Source of the DNA: Chrysomallon squamiferum
Lineage: Eukaryota > Mollusca > Gastropoda > Neomphalida > Peltospiridae
Length of the DNA: 64,000 bases
Direction: 5' to 3'
Assembly: GCA_012295275.1 (NCBI GenBank)
Contig: CM022671.1
Location: 914,332 to 978,331 of the forward strand
Shown here piece after piece: positions 1 to 12,146 of this stretch (the stretch's first letter is position 1; each line of letters starts with the position of its first letter). The notes beneath the pieces were generated by a model, which saw only the letters and a list, made by a program, of their open reading frames with translations, was not told the origin of the DNA and did no database searches. The position numbers and the translations under genes are program-made.

Positions 1-963
1 GATATACGCTGCATTATATCTTGTATTTTTCAGTGATCTTCAGTTCGATTTGGTTTTCTGTGATCAGATATCTGCATGTATTCCAGTTCTGAAATTAACT
101 AAAACGAAAATTCTTTTTTACTGCCATTTTCCAGATATGTTATTAACAAAAGGACCAGTTTTCTCAAAATGATATATCGAGCTCCAATTGACTGGCTTGA
201 AGAAAAAACTACTGGAATGGCTGATTGTGTGCTTGTAAATAGCAAATTCACAGCTGGAATTTTTCATGACACTTTCTTGTCTCTGACCAGTATTTATCCT
301 AAAGTACTTTATCCAATTCCCGATTTTACATCTTTTAAAGAGCCCATTGAACCACCAACAGAAAACCTGATACCACCAAACAAAGACCTAGTTTTTCTTT
401 CAATAAATCGATATGAAAGAAAGAAAAACCTTGCTCTTGCACTAGAAGCATTTGGCATTCTTAGACAAAACTTCCCAGATTTAAAATATATGCATCTTAT
501 AATGGCAGGAGGCTATGACAATCGAGTAAAAGAAAATGTTGAACATTACCAAGAACTGAAACAGCTTGCTGAAAAACTAAATCTAACCGAACATATTACA
601 TTTCTGAGATCATTTACAGATTCAGAAAAGAAAACATTGCTCAAATATTCCTCCTGTCTTCTGTACACACCAGAAAATGAACATTTTGGAATTGTCCCTA
701 TTGAAGCTATGTACATGATGTGTCCTGTTATAGCTGTTAACAGTGGGGGACCAGTGGAGACTATAGCTCATGAAGAAACAGGATTTCTGTGTGAACCTAC
801 TCCTGTAAGTTTCTCTGAGTACATGGAGAAATTTATTGTTGACAGAAACCTGAAACAAAAGATGGGATCATCAGGCAGAGAACGAGTTTTGTCCAAGTTT
901 TCTTTCAAAGAGTTTTCAAACACTTTAAATGACATTGTTACAGAGTTGGTTGACAGAAAATAA
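1..963 (+). pseudogene. ALG2: ALG2 alpha-1,3/1,6-mannosyltransferase, 3' fragment of copy A, frameshifted
   Basis: This is the C-terminal four fifths of ALG2, which adds the second and third mannoses to the dolichol-linked oligosaccharide on the cytosolic face of the ER. It begins at about codon 81 of the intact copy at 54308-55513. The A-run at about 144-147 has four A where the intact copy has five, so the upstream frame meets a TGA at about 170 and the open frame resumes at 169 to the TAA at 961-963. The rest keeps the GT4 signature EHFGIVPIE (EX7E). Apart from the indel I count five synonymous changes and one amino-acid change (Asn to Lys at about 366) against copy B. That pattern suits an allele or recent copy with a sequencing-type homopolymer error at least as well as a decaying pseudogene. 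Confidence 0.85.
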
Positions 964-3311
964 AATATTGTGTATTAAAATTGCTTGTAAATATGTTCAT
1001 CAAAATAAATAAGTGAAACAAGAATTAATGAGCTTTTTAAATGCTGCACAATCTAGTTTGTTTATAGGCATTTTAGTGTTTTTCATTACTATATCAGTAA
1101 AGTCTTAACTTATTAAGAGAGGATTTTAAAGCATTAAGTGGAAAATTGTTTTGTTGTAATATAAGGTAAACAAGCTCAGAAATATTTTTTTTCATCAATT
1201 TCAAATTTATTTTATAAATATTTAATAACAATTTGCTTTGTTAATGAAATGGACCTTAATGTTGCTCAATCATGTTATCAGATATGTTAATAACAAAAAA
1301 AAAGATTCTTGGGTTAAACCCCCAAAATAAGACTTACAAAATACAGAATATACTTGGAAAGTTGGTTTTTAGGACTAATAAATGAAGCTAGATAAAGCTT
1401 ATATTTTATTACTTTGAACAAAATACAAAAACAAGACAGAATAAAAGACAATTTATTGTTCGTTGCAAAGCCCATCATACAGCACATTGCAAAATCAGAT
1501 TCATGATAAGTAACACACTTAATTGGTCCATTTTGTAAGTTAAAAACATCAGTATTGTAACATAAGAAACTTATAATGGCATTGAATACTTAATGATAAA
1601 AAAAACATTTCCTATTTTGTAAAAAACTAATAACCAGATGTCTGACTGTTTATCCAGCACTGTTTGGCACAATGTTTATGTATAAAAATAAATGCTGTCA
1701 ACACATTTGAAATTTTTAAAATAAATTTTTAAGAATCATATTTAGAATTTTCATTAAATTGTATTTCAAGAATACTGTTTCAGAAATTCTTTTTATACAC
1801 ATACATTAAGGGTTTAAATGAATAGCATTTAACAATGGTGGCAGAAACTATCATGCATTTATATAATGATTACAATTATGAAATTTTGCATATCATGATG
1901 TAAACAATGGTGCAAAATGTAATATTTCTTTATAGTTACAATTTTTTGAAATCTTTAATAGATACAACTGTAGAAGTACAAAAAATTATTCTTGCCATTG
2001 TAAACATGATTTATTACTATATTAATAATACAGACTGGCAACAGACTAGATTGACACAGCTAAATGACATTGTCTCAACACAATTCCTACTGACTTGATC
2101 AATATTAAAATATTATATAAATAATTTAGATAAATGCCAAGAATTTAAAAATGTAGAATTAGCATAAACATTTTTTTTTTCAAAGATTTTTTTAATTAAC
2201 ATATTTACACAAATGTACATACTTTGAATATGTTAATCTAAATGTTTTTTCTTCTTTAATTGTTAAAATGCAAATAAATTATTAAAACAAATGTAAAAAT
2301 AAACCAACACCAGTACAAATGAATTGTAATTGATAAAATTGGCACTAACATGCATAATACAACACCTACTAAGACCTGCCTGTAATTACAGGTCAGTAAT
2401 AATTCATAAACATTATTGCCTAAAATTATGTTTCATTATATCACCTGTTTTAAAAGAATTTCATTAATTCCAAACAATCTGGCATAAGCAAATTAACAGG
2501 TCTATTCAGGTAATGAGTTATTGGCCCCTGTTCAAGAGATTTATTTTATTACAGATTACCATACATTCAAAATAGCTAAATATAAACTTAAAACTATTAT
2601 ACAATCTTTTGTGTATAAAACATTCTGGTTGTAAAACCAGATTAAGCATATTTGGAAATCATACTTATAAAATTACACACATGGTCAGATAGGTGTTTTC
2701 ATAACAAACAAGTACAAATAAATAAATAAAAACTTTTTAACATTTCAGCCAATAGTACTAAAAATAAAACTAATAATAAAAACCATAACACCAGTCAAAA
2801 ATGGTAACCATTCAAACAAAATATTTTAAAGTATTTATTATTTACTACTTATATTTCATTATTGTTATTATTATTATTGTCATTATTATTTATTTATTTC
2901 ATCACAGATTTTCAAACTCATTAACCATCAAATATTAGATGTATATTAAATTAGTAGTTGTTACAATTATTTGTTCATATTTTTAATTCATTTTTAAAGG
3001 TATCATGCTGATTAGAAATTAAGTAATACAGAAATCTCATTGAAAAATAATAATAGCAAAATGAAAAACATTACATTTAAATAAATTTAAAAAGTATCTA
3101 ATGCCCACAGAAAGTTAGTTTATTTTAAATTGTGTTTCCATTGTCAAATAAAATTTATATTTAAACATGAATATGCAAGTTTAATTTATTAACCAGTTAA
3201 TTCAGGTCAGGTCAGATCAGGTCAAAACAATTAAAAACAAAAATTTAATGTAATCAAAAAAGTGTTGCAGGATGTAAAAATACTGAATGTCGGCAGCTAG
3301 TGAAAACTTCA
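964..3311. other. Spacer between convergent ALG2 and FABP, copy A
   Basis: AT-rich non-coding DNA. A poly(A) signal AATAAA at 1004-1009 lies 40 bases past the ALG2 stop. A 14-base perfect palindrome CCTGTAATTACAGG sits at 2379-2392. AGGTCA half-sites with a four-base spacer are at 3204-3224, just past the FABP stop. No coding exon seen. Confidence 0.6.
3204..3224. promoter_or_regulatory. Candidate AGGTCA direct repeat (DR4-like) downstream of FABP, copy A
   Basis: Three AGGTCA hexamers occur: two overlap by one base (3204-3214) and a third at 3219-3224 follows after the spacer GATC. AGGTCA direct repeats are nuclear-receptor sites in animals, and FABP genes are classical nuclear-receptor targets in vertebrates. 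The same array is at 57753-57773 in copy B. It lies 3' of the gene and may be chance. Confidence 0.2.
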
Positions 3312-6300
3312 TTATTCTACCTTCTCATAAATTCTTGTACAGGTGACATCTTTTGCTGTAAGAACCTGAAACATTAACATGAAAACTATTTTATGTAAAT
3401 GAAAAGAAAATCTTAGAAAGGTTGAACATGAATGATTTACAATAATTTCAGAACCAGAGGGAAATAAAAAATACATGTTTTACCTTTTTCTCTGTGTATC
3501 TGCTGTAATATCTAAACATGCTGGGAATTTATATTTGAGTAAAATGTAATAATATACTGAGGAAGAGCATAACATTTAAAGATTCTGTAAAATGAATCTT
3601 CAACTGAATACTGTGCAAAATGATGTTCATAAGATTTACAATTATTTACCACCTGTTTTATTCTAAGTGAACCACCTCATCCCACCAACTGTGATTGGTT
3701 GCTATACATGATTATGCTAATCCATGTCACTAAATACATTTTACACAAAGAATACTGAACTTTTCCTAATATTATTACTTTGATTTTTATACCAAACTGA
3801 ATAAAATATCTCATCAAAATAGTTATAGAATGTTTAACATAAATAATGAATGAAAATCCCTAAATAAAACTGCTATGTGTTTCCTTATTTTAATTTAATA
3901 AATTATCTTTCCACTAAGGTTTTTAAATATTTAGTATTTAGAAATCTAACAGTTATAGACCGTATATCTAAAACCTCGGCTATTTTGGTATTTAGCTTAA
4001 ACTACTGAAGTGATTAACAGAAATAATTCCTTTACAAAACAGCACTAGTAGAACAAGGTTTATAAACTTAGCTGGAATGAACTGTGAAATGTTTGCTGTT
4101 GATAACAGCCCTTGAGACAGTATCAGTGTGGGTTCAAAGGTTGTACTGTATGCAACTGTTAAATACTTATCTTAAAGGACCTAATTAAAATGTTTATTTT
4201 CACCTCTACTGATAATATATAAAATAACATAATAAGTTATTAGATAACATCTTGAAAATCGGCACATTCCAACAGTTCTCATTCATACATAAACAGTAAT
4301 TTCTGAAACAAATGTTTTAAATAATAGCTATATCAATCGGAATAGTAAAATACCTTTATCTTTTTTATATTTGATGACCCAGAAACATTTAATTTACCAA
4401 TATTTTAAACTCTAGGTGCATCATAAAGGTTTTGTTACATTTGTTATTTTTATTTTACTTTATTTCCCCAAAAATTTCATTTCTTGTTTATTTTAGGTTA
4501 ATATAATTTCTGTCAACCTATTTTTTTTTAAACATCATAATTTGAGAAATGAATATATTTCAAGATAAGAACAGTGAAATGACTGAAATAAATATTGCTT
4601 CAAACTGTTAACTAACATTATGTGTATACTGCCCTGTAAATTAAATGTTACATCAAATGTGTGTGTTCAGGTTGTGCTAACCAGTTCACTAAAGTGAGGC
4701 ATGACAGCAAACTGCTGCAGGCTTATAAATCCACAAACATCACAACCATCTGTCACAACAAGGATGATATTACCAAGATGCATTACATAATCGAAACAAG
4801 TGAACAGAAAGCCACACAGGGAAGTCTTGGCACACTGAAATACTGCTGAAAAGTTTTAACAATGAGTAGTTTGGGATGGGCAATGAATCTGGTAAAGAAA
4901 AAAACCCAAACTTCAACAAAAAGAAAAGAACAAATGAAACATATATATTAAAAAAAAAAAAAAAAAAAAAAGGTGAATGAAGCAATCTAAAATCAAATGA
5001 TAAAAAAAAAAAAAAAAAAAAGTTTTACTTTATTATTCAATTACAAATATCATAAAAAGCCTAATAATAAAGATATATAAAGAAGCAAATACTGAATGCA
5101 ACTTTGTTAGAAAATGCTGCAAAGTTAAAAGTACAGACTATAAGTTCAGGGAAATAAAAGCTAACCCAATCTGAATTGCTTTTAAAGCTTGAAATGAAAA
5201 AACAAATCCTGGACACAACAATCAGTGACAAGTCTATCACATGTTGATGTATATCAGTTCTGAATAATTTTATTGGAGGGCATATGGAAACTGTAAAGGT
5301 AGAATAAAGAAACTTCAAAGGAAAGATAATTTTTTTACAGTATAAATATTTGTTGCTGAAAGTCTGGCTGGTCTGTATTTCCTAAATAATCGCCATTCTG
5401 TTCAGGAAATTTGAATGAACTTCACTTTAGTTTTCATCACCTCTAACTACCATTAACACATGAATATACAATCTTATAAACACACCGTTTTAGAAATAAA
5501 TACAGAACTCCTCCATAATTAATTAAGTTGGCTTAAGGGTAAACAAAATATTCTGACATCTCTAAGACAATCAAGACCAAAGTCATTACTCCACATATAA
5601 ACCGACTACATATATTAACTTTTCTTCAAAAAGAGATAACTGTAGTAATGAAATTACTGTAATACAAACATTTATTTGATCCACTGAATTTTGTTTCTTC
5701 CATAATGGTATTTAAATGCATTTAAACTTACCATGTTCATTTTGCTACCATCAAAATCTCTAGTTATCACAGACGGGGGTTCACCTTGTTGGTCATGTAT
5801 CAGTTTCTGTCCCTCTAGTGTACAAGTAGACTGAAATAAATAAATCATAGATATTTTATTGATGAAGTTCACAAAAATGAATACCGGTTGAAGGGATATG
5901 AACATATTATGGTCAGTTTTCCTTTTATTAAATGTGAATATTTTTTTGTTATTGTTTCATTTTGTTTTTCTGATTTTTTTTAAAATAATTGATACCAACT
6001 GAAACACTATCTAAATTCCATGTGAAAAACAAAATGCCTGCAGAATGGAATGGTTAACATTACAAACTGATGCCTATTCTGGTTTAAAATGATTTAAATA
6101 AAATATAATTAATAAACAAGATGTAGGATTTTAAAACCCATGATATTGCTGGGACAAATAAAATTAATTTGAAATTCACCTTCACTTTTCTGCCATCTCC
6201 CGTGACTTCTTCAAATGGTTCTCCAATTTTAAAATCCAGTTCAGTTGTTTTGAAGGTAGTAGTTGTTTTGATGTTCCAGTGGTCTCCATCCACAGTTATT

Positions 6301-6352
6301 TCTTGCACAGGTTTAGCAGAACCAGCCAACTTTCTCAGCAAATAGCCAACAC
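3312..6352 (-). CDS. Fatty-acid-binding protein, exons 2-4 of copy A (exon 1 missing)
   Basis: Intracellular lipid chaperone of the FABP/CRABP beta-barrel family. Exon 2 is 6180-6352, exon 3 is 5732-5830, and exon 4 is 3312-3365 including TAA; all have GT-AG borders and the classical four-exon phases of the family. Exon 2 carries the GVGYLLRKLA helix and TTFKTTELDFKIGEPFEE strands. Exon 4 ends in the family C-terminus TCTRIYEKVE, with the Arg and Tyr that coordinate the fatty-acid carboxylate. Exon 1 (present for copy B at 63777-63846) should lie near 9000-9200 but is not found, because copy A ends at the gap. The coding exons appear identical in sequence to copy B. Confidence 0.88.
4661..4849 (+). 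other. Short open frame in FABP intron 3, unrecognised, copy A
   Basis: An open frame of about 60 codons follows a good splice-acceptor-like sequence (tgtgttcag at 4662-4670) and ends in TGA. Its composition (six Lys, mixed polar residues, three Cys) looks more coding-like than the surrounding AT-rich DNA. It lies antisense inside FABP intron 3 and is kept open in copy B (59210-59398) with one Leu/Phe difference. I do not recognise the sequence. It may be a relic exon of another gene or chance. Confidence 0.25.
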
Positions 6353-6885
6353 CTGCCATGCATAATTTTTTATTATTATTATTCCATAACAAATTCTCAA
6401 TCTAATCAAGCCATTTTGAAAAGGACACATTTGTTAAATATTTTATGTAGTTTTAACGTCTGTTTTGTTTCTATTATTTAATTAAAAATTTATTTGCTTT
6501 ATTCTTGTTTAGCTTTTTGAATCTTTATATATATTTTCCTTAATTTTTTATTTTTTCACATACATATTTTTATCATTATAATAATAATGTATATATTGCT
6601 GTAAATTAAAGATATTATGACTATTATTATTATACTGGTCTTGAATATGATATTTTTTATCTTTAAGAAACATTTATCATTTTGTCTCACCATTAAACAA
6701 ATTACACACAGACTGAGTCACATGTTTGTCAACATAAATACATTGGTTGACTCACTGACCTGTGTTAAAATGACCTGCTGGATTGTACATTTTAGCCAGA
6801 ATATTCCAGTTACACAACTAGAGTATGTTTACAAGCTGCTAACTCTGCCTTGTTACTTAATATAAACAGCACAATTTGTTTTCTT

Positions 6886-7085
6886 CAAATATTTGAAGAA
6901 AAACATAATTTTATAATAAAACTATATTACTATTAATATTTGAAACAAAACATAATTTTTATAATAAAACAGTATTACTATTAATATTTGAAACAAAACA
7001 TTTTTTTTTTAAAATAAAACAGTATTACTATTAATATTTGAAACAAAACATTTTTTTTATAATAAAACAGTATTACTATTATTGT
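6886..7085. repeat. Minisatellite, ~50-base unit, 4 copies (copy A)
   Basis: Tandem units of the form aatatttgaaacaaaacat followed by a T-rich stretch and ataataaaacagtattacta. I count four units here and five at the equivalent place in copy B, so the array differs in length between the two copies. Confidence 0.8.
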
Positions 7086-8800
7086 TGTATTTTGTTGTTT
7101 TTTGTTGATAACTGTAATTTTTTAGAGTTTCCTATTTCTTAGTGACGTCAAATGCTGAAAATCTAGATTCTGAGAAATAACTAGAACACATTATAAACCA
7201 AAAAAAAAGTAATACGTTTATTTTTATTATATTAAGGAACAGAAAGGTTTTTTTCAACAACTGCATACATTTTGTAGAAAAGAAGAAGGAAAAACTATTT
7301 TATCAACATTATATTTATATTTTATATCCAAAACAACAATACTGATGTTATATTTCTAAACAAATAGTATCATTACTAATTAGAAATGATATTTACAAAA
7401 TAAAATATTAAACCAATGTAATGGAACAGTAACAATTATGTAGATAAAATTACTATTGGTCTTTGTTTGGGGTTTTTCATTGATGATTTTACTGATGTTA
7501 AGAGTTCATGTTAGTGTTTTCCCACATAAAATAAATGTATCTACACATCAGACATTTTGCAAAATAGACTTAATCTGATAATTAGTAGCTTCTGATATGA
7601 TTACAAAGACAAGTACAGGACAAATATAAAAACTCAAATTAATGACACTATTTGGTGAATTGAACTCTGCTCTGTGGTCCAAAGACGCCAGGATGTTATC
7701 ATTAGTTAATTACAGAAGGCTCTACATCCCATACAGCCACCCAGCCTTTGTATTTTATTCATAAAGTTAGCTTAAACACATGCTGTAATTAAGCGACTAT
7801 TTTTTCTGTATTAGATATAATTACATAAATTTTTTATAAAAATTTTCTAAAGTCCACACAGCCAAGAAAATTAAATCAAACAACCAATAATCTAAAATGT
7901 AAAACACAACAACAAGAACAAAATCAAAACAAAATAGAGCATAAATTAAAACAAATAGCTCACAAGATGTAAAATTTTTTGTAAAAACATCCATGTCTGG
8001 CAAGACCTTGTTTACTGTAAATTTCCTGTCAAAGTTATTCAAAGTTATATATAATTACTATTTAGAATTAAGCTATGCAAAACATAAAATGTATTTTTAT
8101 TATTATTATTTTTTTTAAACTTTATGTCCAGGGAGGCTTCCACTACTGTGTAGGACTATTCCATTATTCTGTATAAATATGCATGTATACACATATACAC
8201 TAAGTAAAATGGGATGGGACTATAGAGAGGCACATAGCCAACCTGTGTTGCTGAGTAGGGTTTGCACGTACTGACAGTGTGAAGTATTTATTATGCAGTT
8301 GTGAGAAATGGGGTAATATATAAATTATTTTAGCATTAATTGAGATGCCAAAATTTAATTAAAAAAAAAATTTGATTCACTTATTCCATTTCTTCCAAAT
8401 GACAGTCAAGTCCATGCTTTATTAACAGAAAGTAATTAATTTCAGGGTCATTAATTTAAATTATGTATTATAGTGTAAATTTGTGTTATGTTTTTGTTTC
8501 TATGATAAATTAAGCTTATACATTTTTCACCTAAAATTAAACATTTATTTGCTATTGATTTTAATGGTATTTGGATATAACCCTCATCAAAGATATTAAA
8601 AGTTCCATGCATTAAATGGTGACATCTTTCAGTTCCATGGAGTTCTAGATCCTGTTTTCAAAGTTTACTTGGGATTTGTTGTCTGTGTGTGGGTTGTTGT
8701 TGTTTGTTTCAAGGTTGGATGTGTAAAGCTGTATATTTAATTTAAGAAAACTAACTAGTAAAATGTAATAATAATAATAATATAATAATCAATAATGAAT

Positions 8801-9000
8801 NNNNNNNNNNNNNNNNNNNNNNNNNNNNNNNNNNNNNNNNNNNNNNNNNNNNNNNNNNNNNNNNNNNNNNNNNNNNNNNNNNNNNNNNNNNNNNNNNNNN
8901 NNNNNNNNNNNNNNNNNNNNNNNNNNNNNNNNNNNNNNNNNNNNNNNNNNNNNNNNNNNNNNNNNNNNNNNNNNNNNNNNNNNNNNNNNNNNNNNNNNNN
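8801..9000. other. Assembly gap of 200 N
   Basis: A run of exactly 200 N, a typical arbitrary scaffolding gap. Sequence on its left is copy A of the duplicated block. Sequence on its right does not continue the homology to copy B, so the join is unsupported from the sequence. Confidence 0.98.
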
Positions 9001-9599
9001 AAGAAAAAAAAAAAGAAAAAAAAAAGTGAAAGAAGTAAACAAATCAACAACAAAAAACCCATCCATGAATCCAAAAGTTACAAACTATATCACATGGACA
9101 TAAGCGTTTAGATTCACATAATACATACACATGCACAAACACACACTTGTACAAATGTATGTATAACAATTTTAATTGACTAAATTCTTTTTCTGTTTAA
9201 ATTATATACATGAATATGTAACTGAAGTTTACTCACAGAATTATTCAGTAGAGTACAGCAATAACATATTTTAAAACATTACATATTTCCCCCAGCTTAT
9301 GACTGGCTAACATTCTGATCAAACCTATGCAACTCTGAATAGACGTTACCAGAAATATTCTTACATTTGTTTGTTTATTTATGAAATATTACTCAGTGTT
9401 TTCTGTTTTACTTATGCTACTGTACAGACAGCATAAACAGTGAAAGTAGCATCTCACTGGGCTCCAAAATGTCTTGAAATGTACCCTCCGGTTCTGTTTC
9501 CTCGCTTTATTTTAGCCTTTGCTAGCTTTAGACCTCACAACTTACAATAAAAAAAAAAAAAAATCGTATTTATTTAAAGTTTAAATATAGTAAAATTTG

Positions 9600-9942
9600 T
9601 ATCAATTCATTGACTGACTGGTTTATTTATTTATTTTTAATTTATTTTTTATCTCATAGTATATAGCTTTCACATTTTGTTTACTTTTTAACCAAGTCAT
9701 TCTTTTTTCTTTGTTTCATTCTTTTCAGACTTCTGGTCTAATCATTTTATTTTCTACATCACCACTTTAAAATGTTTATCTATTTACATTCATAAAACTT
9801 CTATATAATTTCTCTATTTATTTATTCATTAATTAACAAATGTCATTTAATAATTTTTCTCCATATATTGTGTTTTATTATTAGAAAAAATATATAATTT
9901 TGGTTAAATAAATAAACATTTAAATTAAAACAATTCAAAATA
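9600..9942. repeat. Dispersed repeat, copy 1
   Basis: Similar over about 300 bases to 46660-46935 in the same orientation. The best block is about 45 identical bases at 9897-9942 and 46890-46935, including ttggttaaataaataaac. Similarity stops sharply at the right edge of that block. No terminal inverted repeats or coding capacity seen. Confidence 0.6.
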
Positions 9943-10140
9943 CACTGGAATCTCAGGTTATGAAAATAATACGTTCCAGAACCCAGTTCATAAACCGAAG
10001 TGATGTCAGACACACGAACGCCACTCTCATGTTTTGCAATTATTTCTTTCTTAACCTCTACTGTGATACGTTTATACTTTCCACCAGCATTATCACTTTC
10101 ATTTTAATTTTTTCTGGGCGCCATATTGGATAGAGTATAA
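9943..10140. mobile_element. Possible decayed non-autonomous DNA-transposon fragment
   Basis: The stretch contains actggaatctcaggttatg, then cgttccagaaccc and gttcataaaccgaa, then CpG-bearing tcagacacacgaacgcc and gggcgccatattgg. This resembles the ends of short DNA transposons that are common in animals, and it has more CpG than its surroundings. I see no clear inverted repeat or target-site duplication, so this is resemblance only. Confidence 0.3.
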
Positions 10141-11153
10141 TAAGAAATGTGCACATAAAAGCAGCAGCAACACTTTAAAACATGGAAACACACAATCTCA
10201 ATGCCAAAGCTTTTGCACACCCGACTTTGAATGGCTTTATTACAAATCACATCATCTCAAGCACTACTGTGCACAAACCATTCCAGATAATAAAATTTGT
10301 TTCATGTTTCATTTTGTTGTTGTTAACTTTGCTGTGGCAATTATTTTTGTTTATTGTTGTACAATTATTATTATTTTTAATTATTATTATTATTATTATT
10401 ATTTTTAATTATTATTATTATTATTATTATTTTTTTTTTTTGTTGAGGGGTAACGTTTATGTTATTGTAAATTTATTTTCTTATTTATTTGCTATTTTCT
10501 TCTTTGTTTTTTTATTTATTATTTTTTGTTATTGTTATTATTATTATTATTTACAAAAAACAAAATTTGAAAAGAAATGAACAAAATAAGAACAAATAAT
10601 AATAATATAATAATAACATTAGTAGAAGTAATAATAAATAGGTAAATAATAATTAGTAAATATATAAAAATGCCAATAGAGGTATTTATTCCAAATTATT
10701 ACTTTTGTAAAACAAAAAAATATAGAAAAATAATGATATTGTATTTTCTGGCAGGTGAAAAAATACGATGCCATACAGTTTCAAAACACAAATTTTTAAA
10801 AACATATTTATTATTAAATAATAAAATATGAAAAACTACAAGTTAACAAATAAATAGGGTATGCTGTATACAAAGCTTGTAATTAGCAATTTGGTAATTA
10901 TATGTAACACTAAATATATCCTTCACCAAAACATTATCAATCACAATATTTTCATAACAAATGAGGTAATTAACAGATACAAATAATTTACATAATAATC
11001 AATATTATTCCGTGCACCAAAATTTATAAACTTACGAAAATTTTATGTTTCTATGATGTCACTCAAATACTACAAAAAGCACTATGCAAACAAAATCTGG
11101 AATAAATATGTTTTAACATTTAGTTTTTTCAGTGCAGTTAAAAAAATTTTTTC

Positions 11154-12146
11154 CTATTGTCTTCGACTGAATCCACTGTAAATTACACGCTGTCCATTGT
11201 CTGCTGTTGCCTTGATGACAACATTTAATGATGTCAGAGATTTGGAGACTTCAACTACAGCTGTCAGTTTGCTGGTCTCGGTAGGATGAAGCAGGTCAGT
11301 GTATCCATCTCTAGAACCTACAGCAATGTTGTACTGTAAAGCAGATCTTGGATGAGAGAAGACTTTTTCCCAGCTGAGAAAAACTCTATTTTCCTGCCAT
11401 TGAGCAACAACCTGGGCACCTAAAACAACAACACAAATTACAAAAAATAAAATTAATATATATAGATATATATACCAAGAATGACATTAGTAAGTTCTTA
11501 CAAAATTAAATTTAAATGACATAACTTTGTGCATACTTAAGGCACTGTCCAATTATAATTTTTCAATCTAAATATATTATGTCAAATGTTAGACTGTGTA
11601 CGACAAGAAATCTGGTAACACTAAATTTACCTGTTAGTTGTGGAGGTCGACTGTCAACGACAACGGAACCAAAGATGGGATCACTTCTCTTCTCTCTAGC
11701 ATCCACTGCGATCACCTCTGCTGTGTAGGTCACTCCATCATGAAGGTCAAGATCCACATCAGCGTAATTACAAGATGTATTCATCCACTGTGTGACTGGT
11801 TCTTCTCCTGCTTTGATGTGATACTGAAATGTTTTTATATGACTCCAGTCACCAAACCAGGCTACACGTAACTTTTTGTTGTCAAACTGCACGGGAGGAT
11901 GACCTGAAGAAACTTGATTTTGTCCTGAGACAGGGAACATGATTCTTCCATTTTGTGTCTTTGGAGACTGTAACAGTACTGTTTGAGGACCCACTGTCAC
12001 AGATGTATGAAGTTCAAGTTTATTGAAACATTCAACACTGGCATAAACATCTTCATGATGGTAAGCATTCGTGATTTCTAGAATGCAGTGAGTAATATCA
12101 GTGGCCAAATTCCAGGACTGAATGTCTTGAGACATTGTATTATGTC
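11154..12146 (-). CDS. Gene R exons 22-23: C-terminal modules, stop, no membrane anchor
   Basis: Exon 22 (11631-12146) ends with VVVDSRPPQLTG. Exon 23 (11154-11419) begins GAQVVAQWQENRVFLSW, contains YNIAVGSRDGYTDLLH and ends SGFSRRQ then TAG. No hydrophobic stretch follows, so this gene model is secreted unless an alternative 3' exon lies in the unread gap side. Its YNIAVGSRDGY block has a degraded relative at 31048-31167. Confidence 0.8.

Larger units (their letters stand above)
1..8770. repeat. Copy A of an ~8.8 kb direct duplication
   Basis: Base 1 matches base 54550 and the two stretches run collinearly in the same orientation through ALG2, the intergenic spacer and FABP exons 4, 3 and 2, differing by scattered substitutions and small indels. 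Similarity is very high to about 7540, then falls abruptly with many small indels up to about 8770, just before the run of N. The start is simply where the window opens, so the true left end is unknown. It could be a genuine segmental duplication or an allelic contig placed twice. Confidence 0.9.
9001..11153. other. Intergenic region 3' of gene R
   Basis: AT-rich spacer with A-runs at the gap edge, a dispersed repeat (about 9600-9942), a possible transposon fragment (about 9943-10140) and long ATT microsatellite tracts at 10360-10440 and 10520-10550. Open frames across 10182-10580 are translations of these T/A tracts and look non-coding. Several TTTATT motifs (AATAAA on the minus strand, for example about 10805) could end the R transcript. 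Confidence 0.55.

Noticed and set aside
622-858. Antisense frame within ALG2 (also 55172-55408)
   Set aside because: Shadow of the conserved coding strand.
2379-2392. Perfect palindrome CCTGTAATTACAGG
   Set aside because: Noted within the spacer entry; too short and AT-rich at its centre to claim a function.
8751-9103. Open frames spanning the gap
   Set aside because: They exist only because N is translated as unknown; they carry no information.
10182-10580. Open frame of 132 codons
   Set aside because: It runs over ATT and TTTA microsatellite tracts and gives strings of Ile, Tyr, Phe and Leu; no domain or codon bias.
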